A model generated the notes under the pieces. It did no database searches. It saw nothing but the letters and a program-made list of their open reading frames with translations, and was not told the DNA's origin. From Guadua angustifolia (Eukaryota > Streptophyta > Magnoliopsida > Poales > Poaceae): a DNA stretch of 64,000 bases. Shown piece by piece: positions 1-12,556 of this stretch; the stretch's first letter is position 1, and the number at the start of each line of letters is the position of its first letter. A program made the position numbers and the translations under genes. The stretch lies in the NCBI GenBank assembly GCA_036346375.1, contig CM070508.1:24186852-24250851 (forward strand), written 5' to 3'.

Positions 1-53
1 TGTAAACATGTTTGTTCTAGCACCATGACTAGTGCAGCACTGATATTAATTAC

Positions 54-3000
54 ATGTTTCTGTTTCTTAGGCTTCGAGCTTCAGGGTTGCTGTCCCTCGC
101 TCGGATGGTGGAGCACTTGGGACGCCAGTTCCCGTACGATCGGTCGCTGATCACTACTCTGGTGGATCGGTGGAGGCCGGAGACACACACCTTCCATCTC
201 CCTGTCGGGGAGATGACGATCACTTTGCAGGACGTCTCCTACCTCCTCGACCCGGAGTGGCGCCAGGAGCTGCTGCAAAGGTTCGCGGGTGTACTACCAC
301 CTGCTGTGTACAGGACCTTCGACCACACGCATGGACCGACCATGAGCTGGCTTTGACAGTTCGTGGTATGCAAGTAGCCTTTAAAACTAAATTGTGTACG
401 TACTGCTTAAAATAACAAGTGAGCTTTATTTTACAGCGTGAGGAGATCGTCGAGCCAGCGGACGAGCAGAGCCTCAGCCACCACCTGGAGGCGTACTGCA
501 TTGTGGCTCTTTACCGGTGCATGTTCACAACGCCCCATGGGGATAGCGTGGGATTGTACTGTGCGATTCATGAGGCGATCGCGGACGCACCTTGACGCCG
601 TGCCACAAGATTTCGGGCTTGTCGTGCCCCAATTCACGGATTCGGACACTCAGGTATTCTGCACGATTCAGATCACGCTTAGTGCACACAAGATAAACAG
701 GTTGAAGTACCACAATCATACGCAGCGGAAATAGATAATAAAGTACTTCAAGCATAATATAATCGAGTTACATGACCTTATGGTCACCTTACAATACTTC
801 GCCGCGCAGGGCGATAAATATCAAGTAGCACAAGTTTATCAGCGGAAGCAAAAGTAAAACGAGGGACCCATCATAATCACAGGCTACCGAGTGCGGCTCA
901 ACCCCTAATCTTCCTGGCCTTCGACGAACTCTTCATTCCAAGCTGGCACGGCTTCTCCTTCTTCTGAGGTTTTTGTCGATGCAAGGGTGAGTATACGACA
1001 TACTCAACAAGTCATGCACAATGCAGTTCTATTACTACATGCATGGCTTAGTCCAAAGGAAAGGCTTAATTGGTTATTTTGCATAAAGCAGCATTTCTTT
1101 AAACAGGTAATCCTATTAGATTGAAAGCAGTAAAACCACTATTCATAATAATTAATTTCTCAATTCTTTTCCAAGGTTTTGGCACACAGCCCTACTTCCA
1201 TTATCAGCTTTTGGCACACAGCCACCCATTCCTCATTTTGTTTGAAAAATCTAACCCTTGACTGTAATCACCGAGCAATGTCCAATGCCATGACACGGCT
1301 ATTCAATAGATTCACACACACACTCTGCAGAGGTCAGACACTTTACCCACAGGATACTGATCGCCACCACACAAAGCGATTGATTGCAACAAAGTCTTTC
1401 AGAGACTAACATTTAACCGTTGAACCCTCCGACATTTCCTTCTAACACTTCCTCACTCAGAGTCAAGTTTAGACAGAGCAAGTACTGCTGAATGGGTACC
1501 AAGCCAGAGCACAGTACGCTTCCCTCACATTGCACAAAGTGCTTTGTCACCCCGAGGTTTCAAAGGAAAGAGGTTAGAAACCTACTTAACTAGGTCCGTC
1601 CCATTCCGGACAAGTGGTTGTACACGGAACTCAGCTCAAAGGCTCGCAAGGTTAAGTCCTTAATTGACCCGGGCATGATATCCATTTTATACTCCTCGGC
1701 ACACAACCTTCACAATCTTTCATACAACCCGTTGCCACACAGGCCCACCTAGCACGAAGCCTTCTTGCCACCTGCCCCGGTCCAAATCATTTCCCACCCA
1801 GTTTTGCATTATTGCAACACATGCCAATGCCCACTTCATTGTACGAGTAGAACCACACAGGTCGCTACTCTCAATTCCATTTCATGACATCATCGCATTA
1901 TTTCAAAATGCGTTCCATAAATGTTTAGTCAATATTCGTTTGCGATTTGAAAGACAGTCAACGCATATAAGCGGGCTAAGCGACTAATCACGGTCTAGCC
2001 TCCCGTGTTGGCAATTATGTAGCATCCAACATAATGTAGCATTCTAGGGTGACAAGGTGTTCATGGCATACAATAGTGTTAGCAAGGTGGCATAAGCAAG
2101 ATGGGTATTTAACTACATTTCCCACATGAGCAATATTATTTTAATCAACATAGCATGCAATACTTGAATCAAATTATATTTGAAAATCTAGGGGCAACAT
2201 GGTCAAAGCATGACTTGCCTTCAAACAGCAGTTGGTTCTGGTCGAAGTTCTGCGACGGGTCTTCAAATTCTCCCTCGGCGAATTCCGGCGACTCGGAGTC
2301 TAGTCGGTACAAGCAAGCACGCAATAAATATACTATACAGACAGCAATATCATCACCAAAAATAAAATAAAAATCACCATTAAATAGCTTACATTTTTAC
2401 AAATTTTTGGGCACTGGAATCACCCAAATTTGAGTTAAGATGCAAAAGTTATAGCGTTTTCAAATTTGCTGAAATTCAAATAAAGAATAACCGAATTAAA
2501 TGATTTATTTCTCTACTGAAAATCCGGATTATTTCCTCGGCTTGACACGTGTCGGCACGGGAATGGGCCACGTCACTCTCGGCCACTAACAAGTGGGCCC
2601 GGATGACGTCATGCTGACGTCAGCACAGCCGGGGTCATCACACTGACATGTGGGCCCCATGGGAACAGTACCCGGACCACTCAGTGACTGACACGCGGCG
2701 AGAAAGCATCAAGCCACGCCAAGATTAATCTGGCCGCTGATTTAAATCCAACGATCGGTCGTTCTCGAATTGCCTGACCGCTACATAGCCTACGTGGCGC
2801 AATAGGGGTGGTTGGATTGGAGATCTACGGCTGTGGTTAACCGAGGAGTTTACTGTTCACAAGCCTACGCGGCCAGCCCGTAACCATACGATCGCCACCC
2901 AACGGTCAAGATCTACCGGAGCATACTCAACTCAACTCTACGGAACAGACGTGGCGCAACCTCGTCCGTTTGATGAGAATCCGACGGCTATGCTTCACCG

Positions 3001-5680
3001 AGCGGTTTACTATTCCTAAGCCTACGTAGGCTCCTTAGGACCACACGATGCGGATTCTACGGCCAAGATTTACTGGTACCGATTCGACTTGAATTAAAAA
3101 GGAGAAACGTGGCTTTACCTCGTACGTCCGATGCAAATCCGACAGTGGAGGTTAGTCGCGAGGCGTCGAAGAAGCGGCGGTGGTGCTCATTGCCGGAGTT
3201 GAAGAAGATGAAGCGGCTTGAGGCGTTCCTGGGCGTCTCCGGTCGGATGGAATGGCTCGACGGGCGCGGCGTGTCACAACCAACCCGGCGAAGGTCTCAA
3301 GGGCGGCGGAGAGCGACGGACGGTGGCGGAACACAAAGAAAACCGTGGCGGCGGTTGTGCTAACTTCGGCGAGCTACGGGAAGAGCTAGGGAGCGCAAGA
3401 GCTAACGAGTGAACGGACCGAGTGCGCGGGGTGGTCGGACACGTTAAATGGGCTACCGCACGGTTGCTGAGGAGCCTTGGAACTCGCGAAAATCCCCCGA
3501 CAAATCTCCCCGGCCAACAGGCGACGGCGGTGCGGCAGTCGCCTCGTCCCGAGACTGTGCGGTCGCGTCGCACCGCCCGATCACGATCCAACGGCGCAAA
3601 TTGATCCTCAGCGTCGGCGAAACGGTATTCAATCGCAGCCGTTCGATCAAGATCCGACGGCGCGGAGCGATGTGGCATTAGGGTTTTCCCGGGCGAGCAC
3701 AGTGTTGGCCGGCCCAACACTGTAGCTAGCCATTTTCTCAGCTTTTTCTAATAAAAATAAATGCAGAAATTCAAAGTAAATATTTAGGGCACTAAAAATA
3801 CCCGAAAAATTCTGGAAAAATTCCAGAAAATATTTCAAGGTATTTAAAGCTTAAATAAAATATTTTCATTTATTTTTAATAAATATTTTTTTTGATATTA
3901 ATTAATCAAGGGAAGGATAGTTTAAATAAATGTTTATTAAATCCAATAAATCCCCAAAAATAATTCAGATAAATTCAATTAAATGAAATTAAATGCAAAT
4001 AAAGGTTTATTAATTTATAAGAATTTTAAAAACTCAAAAATTAAAATCAGGTCGAATTTCGGGACGTTACAGGGCTCGGCTGTGCTTTGCGCCACCTACC
4101 GTGCACTCTGCGATGAGTGTACATGGATCACCGATAACATGACTTTCGGAGGATGTCCACTGCTGGTATAGCTGTGTGCATACGAGAGGTTCCAGATCGA
4201 GCGGCCCGAGATCGACCTATAGCCTCTAGAGCATCCAGGCGATGACATCGACGGTCCGACCATGGGCACCATCTGGTGCCTGCGACGGGTAAGATATTGC
4301 AATCACGATTTTGGTACTTTTTATTTAACTTTTCTGAGTACTAATGGTTATGTTCTATCATGACTACAACCTAGATGGGTGCACACGACTGTGCGGATGG
4401 GCTACCCGCAGTTCGTCGCTGCGTTCGACCACCTCTCCGAGGACCACGTCTGTTGGGACGCCAGATGCGACGCTTAAGGTGCAACCGTGTGACAGTGGCT
4501 GGTCCACCCTTTGCACACGAGACGCGGAGTACTGGCTCACCCGTCGGTTCCTCATGTTCGATGTGCAGGTCGAGGGCTACGCTGTCCATCGTGTGATGAG
4601 ACAGTTTGGTCTACGGCAGGCGTTCCTGGTGCACGACGACCGTGCAGTCCCACCCTCAATCCACACGTAAGTTCCCTGTATCGATGTTTTTATAATTATT
4701 ACATTGTAATGTCATCTAATAACGATATATTTATTTCTTACCCACAGGCAGAGTAGGAAGGGCACACCTGGGACCACCCCCTGGCACTTACGTATAGTGC
4801 CTTAGGTTGAGGAGTGGGGAGGAGCCCTGGAGGATGTCTACGCTGAGGCTGCGCCGTACGACCCGCGGACGTACCGCGCGTACCGAGAGTGGTACACTCC
4901 CCGAACTCATCTACGTTTGGTACGTGTCGACCCCGATCCTCCTAGACACGTTCCCAGGGTGGTAGACAAGTACCCCGCCCATACGGACTCGACGACGCAC
5001 ACTTCGGTACGTTGCGTCATACCTTCGATCTCATGTAATCTTAGTAATTCGTAATTTATTTTTTCTAACTAATTCATAATTTTTTTTGCAGAATGATGCA
5101 CTGCTCCATATATACGACGACTTAGGTGTCTTGTTTTCTCGGCTGACCACCGGAGAAGAGGTGACGAGACAGAAGGTCACCTCTTACGTCATGAGGGCTC
5201 GGGACAGCGCGAGACGCGGCCTCGAGTTGTCAGGATGCCACATCCCTCCCGAGGTGGCTCCCGCCGTGCCGCTTAGCGAAGGCAGGGGTGCTATAGGTAC
5301 ATCTTCGCACGCTACCGTCCTGCAGGCTGCGAGAGGGTGAGCTGCTGGGCACGCTTCTGTAGCCGCTAAAGGTGAGTACTGAAATTCACTCTTCACGTAT
5401 TACAATCACGTATTACAATGCTCTCAATAATTCTTCATTTGCTCTGTGCTCGCAGTACGCTTGTTCTCGCAAGACAGCTCCACCTACTCCTGACGACTAC
5501 GAGGAGCAGGGTGATGATGACGAGCAGGAGGACTATGTAGCGAGGTACCTCGTCCACACATATGAGCCTTCATCATCACAGCTGCACGGAGCGCCACCAC
5601 CGACGCGACTTACTCACCAAGAAGATCTGCGACACCTCGGCTCGGCCACAGAGGGCACACCGCTGGCCGTCATAGCTTGA
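54..5680 (+). pseudogene. Plant mobile domain (PMD) type gene, multi-exon relic split by an LTR insertion
   Basis: The first exon (54-about 358) carries motifs typical of plant aminotransferase-like/PMD proteins: RWRPETHTFHLPVGEMTITL followed by LQDVSYLL. A second exon starts after an acceptor AG near 436 and covers the segment ending DAVPQ. Coding resumes after the inserted element at 4072 with GSAVLCATYRALC, then WVHTTVRMGYPQFVAAFDHL (about 4374) and TRDAEYWLTRRFLMFDVQVE (about 4519). Later exons begin near 4749, 5092 and 5457, and a Pro/acidic C-terminal tail stops at 5678-5680. The frame is broken: stops are visible in exon 1 (TGA after SWL), at 4168-4170 and in the 4420-4480 stretch, and several exons need frame changes. 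PMD genes are usually transposon-associated in grasses, so this is probably a transposon passenger and not a host gene. The family call is firm; the exon limits are approximate. Confidence 0.75.
620..4071 (-). mobile_element. LTR-like insertion (probable solo LTR, 3.45 kb) inside the PMD relic
   Basis: The element begins TGTCGTGCCCC and ends GGGACGTTACA, and is flanked by the 5-bp direct repeat GGGCT (615-619 and 4072-4076). The two termini are imperfect inverted repeats. It contains no sizeable ORF; the ORFs near 3100-3720 are short and unrecognised. Stretches near 690-800 and 985-1075 match the element starting at 59022 in the same orientation, and match the 3-kb LTRs at 9595 and 23941 in reverse complement. 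The strand is assigned relative to those two. TG...CA ends, a 5-bp duplication, lack of coding capacity and a length near 3 kb fit a solo LTR of a long-LTR Ty3/gypsy family; the family name is not determined. Confidence 0.75.
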
Positions 5681-5885
5681 CGACTCGCAGGCGTGTTCGG
5701 AGGAGGCGTAAGAGGGCCGCGGTAGTTTCTTTTGATTTTTATTATTGGTAGTATATTATGTACTTAGTTTATCTTTCAAATATCTTTGCATTTAACAATT
5801 GTATTTGCATTCTTTGTAATTTTAATCTTATGTACTTAGTTAATCCTTTCATCGCCTTTGTCACACACCTAGTAGCTTTGTCGTA

Positions 5886-6236
5886 ATGAAATGACAACAC
5901 TCAGCACCCAGCGTTTGATGAAACGACAACACGCCGCACCCCGCCAGATCAAATGACAACACGCCAGACTTCGCCAGATGAAATGACAACACGCCGCACC
6001 CGCCAGATGAAACGACAACACTCGCACCACGCCAGATCAAACGACAACACGCTGCACCCCGCCAGATCAAACGACAACACGCGCACCCGCCAGATCAAAC
6101 GACAACACTCTGCACCCCGCTTTTCAGACTGAAACGACAACACTCTGCACCCCGCTTTTCAGACTGAAACGACAACACGCTGCACCCCGCTTTTCAAACT
6201 GAAACGACAACACGCTGCACCCCGCTTTTCAGACTG
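5886..6236. repeat. Minisatellite, about 10 units of 29-35 bp
   Basis: The core motif ACGACAACAC recurs roughly every 29-35 bp. The left part has units of the form GCCAGATCAAACGACAACAC. The last four units change to CTTTTCAGACTGAAACGACA and are nearly identical to each other. The units are contiguous with no unique spacers. It lies between the end of the PMD relic and the 190-bp repeat and is probably internal to the same transposon. Minus-strand ORFs through it are simply repeat-encoded. Confidence 0.85.
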
Positions 6237-6237
6237 T

Positions 6238-6815
6238 GCCCATGATTTTCGTGGTTTCGTGGTCGCGAGTGCTTTTTCACATTTTCGCAACTTCATGCTG
6301 GGGCAATGCCCGGCCAGGTCGCCCGTACATAAGTGGTAGCCCACGTTGCGTAGATCGCTCGTAATTTTTTTCGTAATTTTTGGGCCGTATCCGGTGGGCC
6401 CCGTGAGGCTAGGAAAACCCCTAAGTGGCCACGATTTTCACGGTTTCGTGGTCGCGAGTGCATTTTCACATTTTTGCAACTTCGTGCCAGGGCAATGCCC
6501 GGCCAGGTCTCTCGTAGATAAGTGGTAGCCCACGTTGCGTAGATCACTCATGATTTTTTTCATAATTTTTGGGCCATATCCGGTGGGCCCCGCGAGGCTA
6601 CAAAAACTCCTAAGTGGCCACGATTTTCGCAGTTTCGTGGCCGCGAGTGCCTTTTCCGATTTTCGCAACTTCGTGCCGGGGCAATGCCCGACCAGGTCAC
6701 CCATTAATAAGTGCTGCCCACGTTACGTAGATCGCTCGTGATTTTTTTCGTAATTTTTGGGCCCTATCCGGTGGGCCCCGCGAGGCAAGGAAAACCCCTA
6801 AGTGGCCACAATTTC
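6238..6815. repeat. Three tandem copies of a 190-bp repeat
   Basis: Units start near 6238, 6427 and 6617 with GCCACGATTTTCRYGGTTTC. Each contains GGGGCAATGCCCGGCCAGGTC (one base varies) and a later GGGCC...CCGGTGGGCCCCG segment, and ends CCCTAAGTGGCC. Divergence between units is modest, at a rough estimate 10 percent. The array directly abuts the preceding minisatellite. Subgenic GC-rich arrays of this kind are common inside grass DNA transposons; no coding role is seen. Confidence 0.85.
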
Positions 6816-6929
6816 TCAGATCAGAAGTTACAGCGGAAAATAAAGTAGACCACACTCTTCATTAAGACATAAAACTAGGATGCGCATCACGAACAAGGAA
6901 AATAATGGTTACAACTTAACGTCTACTGA

Positions 6930-7696
6930 GTGAATCGAGGCCACTTCCCCTTCGCTCATGCCTTCGGTGGGGCTTCTCTGGCACGACGTGCCCTCTCTCT
7001 CTCGACCTCCTTCTCCTCTGCTTCCTTTCGACGTGCCTCCTCGTGCGGCGTCACACGCAGACTTGAAGTCGCCACTGAACTCCTCTTGCGGTTGGCTTCA
7101 TCAAGAAGCCTTTGGTCCCTGGTTGATCTCCATGTCATACCATCGCTCAAATTCATACAAATGGCGAGGCGATCGCATGAAACATAAATTAGCAATGTTT
7201 AATTTACAAATATTACGAAACACGAATGATTGTTACCAGTTGGCGATTCTTCAGGCTCTTCTCCGGCGGGTCGAATTCGTAGTTGCGACGCATCCAATAC
7301 CTCCTCTTCCAAGTTGGAATTTCCCAAGAATAGACAAGCCTGCAAGCATCTCCGCGCAGGCACATCGGTGGGACAACTTCGAAAGGTACGAAGAGGTCCT
7401 GGTACGTGATGTTGCGCGGCCACTCCGAAGCACCTCCCTCTTCTTTCGCCTTCCCCTTTTCCTTTCCACTCGCACGCTTCAGCATTTTTCCCCCTTCTCC
7501 TTCGTTTCTCTCTTCTTTTCTTCCTTCCTCTCTCCCTTTCTACTCCTTTGGTTGGATGATTGAAGAATTCGATGATTGAACACAGTGCCGGATGATTGCT
7601 TAAATAGACGGAAGAGCTACTGTCGCCATTTGGTTGGGCGACAGGGGTGCGCGCTCCTGTCGCCCAACTATTCATCGATTTATTTTCTGTCGCCAT
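6930..7696 (-). pseudogene. GRF-zinc-finger-like transposon-associated gene, degenerate
   Basis: On the minus strand an exon ending near 7237 encodes WPRNITYQDLFVPFEVVPPM, then CLRGDACRL and WMRRNYEFDPPEKSL. This resembles the zinc-binding GRF-like segment (PPMCxCGxPC...FFMCxNYEYDPP) of proteins found beside PMD genes in grass transposons. Here the second Cys of CxCG and the Cys before NYEFDPP both read Arg, so metal binding would be lost. A GT donor (7236-7235) and a downstream exon (about 7170-6956) with the charged helical stretch EEARRKEAEEKEVERERARR complete the resemblance; the frame closes with TAA/TGA near 6930-6956. The upstream start is uncertain, since two frames overlap between 7200 and 7700. 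The assignment rests on remembered family pattern only. Confidence 0.5.
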
Positions 7697-7835
7697 TTCA
7701 TCGGGCGACAGGCTCCTGTCGCCATTTCATCGAGCGACAGGAGGCTGGGGGGTGACGTGGCCTCCTATCGCCCGTTTATTTTGCTATTTAGGCCCCTGTC
7801 GCATGTTTATTTTGCTATTTAGGCCCCTGTCGCCC
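7612..7835. repeat. Subterminal-type hairpin cluster with CTGTCGCC motifs
   Basis: The motif CTGTCGCC or its complement GGCGACAG occurs at least eight times in about 220 bp in both orientations. It pairs into hairpins such as GTCGCCATTTCATCGGGCGAC, and a 28-bp segment (TGTTTATTTTGCTATTTAGG core) is repeated in direct orientation near 7770-7825. Dense short inverted motifs like this are typical of the subterminal transposase-binding region of CACTA or Mutator-like elements. This may mark the right end of the transposon that carries the PMD and GRF-like relics. Confidence 0.55.
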
Positions 7836-7920
7836 ATCCAAGCAAGCATGTGGGTATATTCTGTAATTTTTTCTTGGTATATTTTTGAAATTTTGAATAA
7901 AAAATGTATTATTAAAAAAA

Positions 7921-9594
7921 ATTCCCAGCTAGAGCCTAGAGGAAAGGAATTTCTTAGGAAAAATGAAAAACAATTCAGTGCAATGGAAAGTTTTTTTAAT
8001 AAGGGGAGTTTAGATTGTATGCTTCGAAGAATTTCATGGAGAAATCTATCTATCAATTAATTATTAAAAAGACAAAAAAAGCTTTCTTGTTTGCTCTTAA
8101 GGGCTATATTTCTCATGCTAATCGAAGGAAAAAAAAGAAGAACATCTGCAACGTCGATTTTGGTGATCAAGATTACAACGATGTAGATTAATTTTGGTGA
8201 TCAAGATTACAACGATGTAGATTAATTACATATGTACCAGAGCTGTTACAATTGTACAGAGAATATAGTTGTATTTCCATTAGAAGTGTTATAGTTGTAT
8301 AAACAACATTATGTTTAAATATAAATATATGCATCATAACATCCAATCGTGCAATTGCGTAGAAAATTCGGCTAGTTATATTATTAAAACAAAGGTAAAA
8401 AAAGCCACTTGTTCTCTCTCAAAGGTTTGTAATTACCACATTAATCAGAGGAAAAACATCCACGTCGTCGATTGTGGTGCGTCTAAATTATATAATGGTG
8501 GAGATCGATCATATATATACTAGGGCTACTACAATTGTATAAGAAATTCAATTTTATTTTAGATCACACATATTAAAGTTGTCTAACAAATAAAACTCTA
8601 TTAAATTTAGGTACATGTATTACAGTATCTAGCTGCACAAGAATCGACTAGTTATTATATTATTAAAGCAAAGAAAAAAGGGCCACCATGTTCACTCATC
8701 GTCATTAGATTTGTATAACAAATTTAGCTTAATCTCCAAAAATAAACATACCTATTGTATCGAGTCGCGCAATGTTGCGGGATATTCAACCAATTCATAC
8801 ATACTTTGGAGGAATGCTAACACGAGGTCTAACCTCATATTACGAATTTCTTTGGGAGCTGCAATGCATTTTCTCCGTCTTACCGCACCGCCATCCATCT
8901 GTTTCTAAAATCATTCGCATTATCTAGAAACAAAATTAGATACAACCACTCCAACTCTTTATATGTTGACAGTAAATAGTTGAGATATCAGATGATTCTT
9001 TTTCCTTATCAGCCCACCGATAACCTACTATCACTTACAAGTAACATTGAATTTCTGCGTTTCAGATGGAACCGCCGATTACCTGAATGAGCACACATCG
9101 CGATGTCTATGGATGATGTGGGGGACCTGGAAAGCATGGTTAATGATGTCTGCTGCAACAAACATGGTGTTGTGATAAACGAGATGATGCTGCCCGAGAT
9201 CCTCTCTCGATTGCCTGAATGACAAGGTCCTTAACAATGGATTCTTTGAGTTGCCATGATGCTCGAAGCAATGAGATTTTTATGAAGTAACTGCCTACTG
9301 ATGATCTGGGGGAGTTGAATGATGATATTGCGCTTGCCTACTGATGCTTTACCAGGCCATAGTTGACACAATATTATTGAAGTTATATTTTGGTTGTTGG
9401 AGTTACTCCAAACTGCAATGCTGAAACTATTGGGGGCAGCATTGTTTGAACTATTGGACACCGATGAGTTGTATCTACCAAATTTCATTAGTTGGTCAAA
9501 GAGATTTGCTTCTTTTTGGGACCGTGAAAAAGGCTTGCCGGTTCACAAGTGGGGGTCAACTTTCTGAATTGACAGGAGTGTTTTAGCAGTTTGT
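7921..9594. repeat. Upstream block copy a (paralogous to 21147-23940, 48917-50390 and 57790-58895)
   Basis: From GAGCCTAG(A/G) near 7931 to TTTTAGCAGTTTGT at 9594 the sequence is closely similar to the regions upstream of the mTERF genes. By position it should sit about 165 bp upstream of an mTERF start codon, but the sequence to its left is the unrelated PMD/GRF region, so the gene it once served is absent. No long ORF is present; the two short ORFs near 8311 and 8711 recur in the other copies only because the DNA is duplicated. A 34-bp segment (GTGATCAAGATTACAACGAT core) is tandemly doubled at 8157-8227 in this copy alone. Confidence 0.85.
9103..9222 (+). pseudogene. F-box-like N-terminal fragment, 39 codons
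   Basis: An ATG-started reading frame ends in INEMMLPEILSRLPE followed by TGA. The segment MLPEILSRLP matches the first helix of plant F-box domains (LPxEILxRLP); everything downstream that would complete an F-box is missing. The same relic occurs in block b (split by a copia fragment, 22284-22300 and 23470-23572) and in block c (49925-50020, where the LPEIL part is further deleted). It is probably the stub of an F-box gene that was duplicated along with the unit. Confidence 0.45.
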
Positions 9595-12556
9595 TGAAAC
9601 ACCCCAAAATTTCAAAATTTTGCTTATTTATTTTATTTGGATTTTAATTGAATTTTTTCCAGATTTATTTGATTTTATTTGAGCCTCTTTTGAAAACTTT
9701 CCATTTCGGGAAAATCTTCCGTTTTTGCGCTTTCCCTTTTTTGGAAATGTGCCTTTCACGGCCTCTTTCTTTTTTCTCGCTCGCTGCCTATTTCTTGACC
9801 AGCTCCTTGACTGCTCCCCTCCCGTTTTCCTCATGGACCCGCCATCTCCGGTAAACCGCTCGCCCGGCCCAATCCTTCGCCATTTCGGCCCACTGAAGCG
9901 CCGTCTTGGCTCGCCAATCGCCCCTCTCTTTCCACTCCGGCGCGAGCCCCTGCTCTGCCCGATCCGAACCCCGCTCGATGTCTCGTCGTCCTCAGCGCCA
10001 ATTTTCAACGCTACCAGACGCATCGCCCGTCGCACAAGATCACTCCTCCGCTTGCATGCTTAATCTCGCTCCGCCCGTGACGCCATGCCCATCCTCGCCA
10101 ATCCCCCACTCCCTTTCTCTCTCCTCTCCTGGCGGCTATAAAATCTGCCTCGAGCTCCATTCCTTCCTCGCCCCGAACCGGTGAGCACCCATTCTTTCTC
10201 CCCGCGCTCTCCCTTTCCCCCTCCCGGCCTCATTTTCTTATCCGATTGCCTCCTCGTGCTGCGCCGAGCTTCTTCTTCCTCGGCTCCAGTCTTCCCCGCC
10301 GCCACGCCTCTCCGCTCCCTCCCTTCCCCATTTCTCCCCCGCCCTAGCTTCGCCGTGAAGTCTTCTCACCTCCCCGCCACTTATTCTCCTCCCCCCCCCG
10401 CGCTATTTTGCCAATTTGCCCATCGTCTTCTTCGGCTCCGGCTGAGTGCCACCACCGCTCTCCTTGCCCTCTCTCTCTCTGCCGTGTGGGTCCTGGACGT
10501 CAGCCTCCCCTCTCCCAATCGCTGCCAAGCGGGCCCCCGCCATCAGCCCTTCCCCTTCCCCACTGGCCGTTGGGCCCCATGTGCCAGCCTCTCGCGTGCT
10601 CAGGCCCACCGGTCAGCCTCCCCCGTCCGCTCGCAGGTTCGGTGGCCATCGCCGCCAGGCCGTGGCGCCTGGCCTCGCTCCTCAGGCGCCACACGCTCAC
10701 CCACCGTGGGCCAGGGCAAGTGGGGCACACGGTGCCGAAAGGCGTTATACTGTGCGGCCCAATTTCAAAAATCCTTTTTGGTTTTAATTTAGATTTTTCG
10801 GGTTTTAAATTTATTTGAAAATCCGAAAAATCGAATAAAATTCCAGAAAATCCCAAAAATAAAAAAATAGCCAAAAATACATATTCTTGACCAGTTCGAG
10901 CCGCTAACTCCAAAAATGATTTCCGTTTTGCCAAACCAAATACAGACAATTCCAAAAATGCCCCCGAACCCTTTTTTCGGCCATGTTCTCTCTGGTTTCC
11001 TTTTTTCGTTTTTCTTTCTTTGGTTGTTTTTATTCGTTTATTTATTGGTTGCATTTTCCCGCTCTAGATCCGACATCGGGGCAACCATCAGCACGAATCC
11101 CGGAGCAGGAGCAATTCTTGGAGCTGTGCTAGGAGCCGGAGCCGTTCGAAACCAGACACGACATCGACTACTTCTCGCTAGGCGAACCCTCGACCCCGTA
11201 AGGCAAGCCGCACCCCTTGAACATGTTGATCCCATTTCCCGTATAATTACTATATATTTTGCTATTGCATCATTGTCTGATAATAGTGAACTAAAAAGGA
11301 GCTAATTTGGAATGACTTGATTAGTTAAAACCTACTCCCTTGTTAAAGCCATGTTGATTATGCCATATTCAATTGTTAACCCTAGGTTATCATTAATGAA
11401 TTAATGAACCTTCATAGATTAGGGATAATAATCTTTTACATTTACGAACTATTGTTCGAAACGCCCGAGTCGTGACTCGGGGCACATTTTCAAAATCTGC
11501 TACGGTTATGGGGACAGTATTGGGCGGACCACGGAAGGTGGATGCTGACCCAACCCCCAACTGATGACAAGCCCAAGTGTGATCTGGTGATGGGTACGGT
11601 GGTACCAATATTGTAGTGTGTATTGGGCTGTGTCTTTGGCACTTAAGGATCAACTCTCTTGGGCAAAGTAAATAACTTGAGTCCTCTCTCAACCACAAGT
11701 TGAGCCGGTCAGCTCTATTGACCTGATCCAACGTAGCCCGGTATATTGTTTTTCCCCTTGGAATACCTACAGAGGTAGCTACCATTCTTGTGGGGGAATG
11801 GATCGCGTAGCGATAGGGGTGGAACGGGAATGGGTGGCCATTCGCCGGTTCTCACAACAGTAGGAATCCACGGTTGGCCAGATCGCGTCTCCCGTCTTGG
11901 CCAGTGGGTCTTAGAGACTGTGGATCCACGTAACCTACTGGGTAGGGGCTAAAGAGGGGAAATCTAATGAAAGGCTATGTTAATCTCGGTCTGGCCGCAT
12001 GCATTTAAGTTGCATGTTGTTCTAGAGTGGCACTAACAACCGTAGATATCTTGTGGGTAAAGTTGAGTAGCTCTGCAGAGCGATCTAAATGGCATTCGAA
12101 TACGCCGTGTTTTCGGTTAATGAAGCTGAGTTAATTTAGGGTGATTCTTGTAACCGAGCTCAAGTAGTTTTAATTATAAACTTGTCGTAATCTGGATTTT
12201 GCTAATAACTCCATGTTGAGGATGGTGATGCTATTGATGGTTTGCGCTTTAGTTGTAATATAAAATTGGTTTTGACTCATGCATCCACCAAATATTTAAC
12301 ACTAGTGCCAATCCCATGTAACTCTGTACATGTAATATTCAGAATTTTCGTGTGGCTTGTTGAGTACGGTTGTGTATTCACCCTTGCTCCTAATCCCCTT
12401 TTTAGATTTCAATGAAGCTGGTGAGTTCCAGAAGAGCATTGATGGTGATGATATTTGGTTTTGAAGGCTTTGATCTATTGCTCAAGCCTTTCCTGTGGGT
12501 GTTTTGGTAATGTATCTGGTGCTAGCTGCACCTTTTGTAAAAACTCTGACCGTTAG
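9595..12556 (+). mobile_element. Solo LTR of the 3-kb family, right end deleted
   Basis: The element begins TGAAACACCCC right after TTTGT (9590-9594), exactly as the copy at 23941 does. It matches that copy throughout, to AAACTCTGACCGTTAG at 12556. The last roughly 130 bp of the LTR and about 170 bp of flank are missing: the sequence jumps to TAGATAATATAACATC, with TAG shared at the junction. Minor ORFs (GC-rich 9906-10818 region, 10916-11305) are not conserved as proteins and are treated as non-coding. The identical insertion point in two paralogous blocks shows the LTR inserted before the blocks duplicated. Confidence 0.8.

Noticed and set aside
3109..3725. Overlapping ORFs of 60-148 codons on both strands in the first LTR-like element
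   Set aside because: GC-rich patch without domain matches, inside a TG...CA element with a 5-bp duplication; no support for a gene.
5886..6236. Regular short repeats resembling a CRISPR array
   Set aside because: Units are contiguous with no unique spacers, in a plant nuclear context and with no cas genes; it is a minisatellite.
9725..10818. Several Pro/Ser-rich ORFs of 100-200 codons in the solo LTRs (also 24070-25113)
   Set aside because: The two LTR copies do not keep the same frames, and the sequence is LTR; treated as non-coding.
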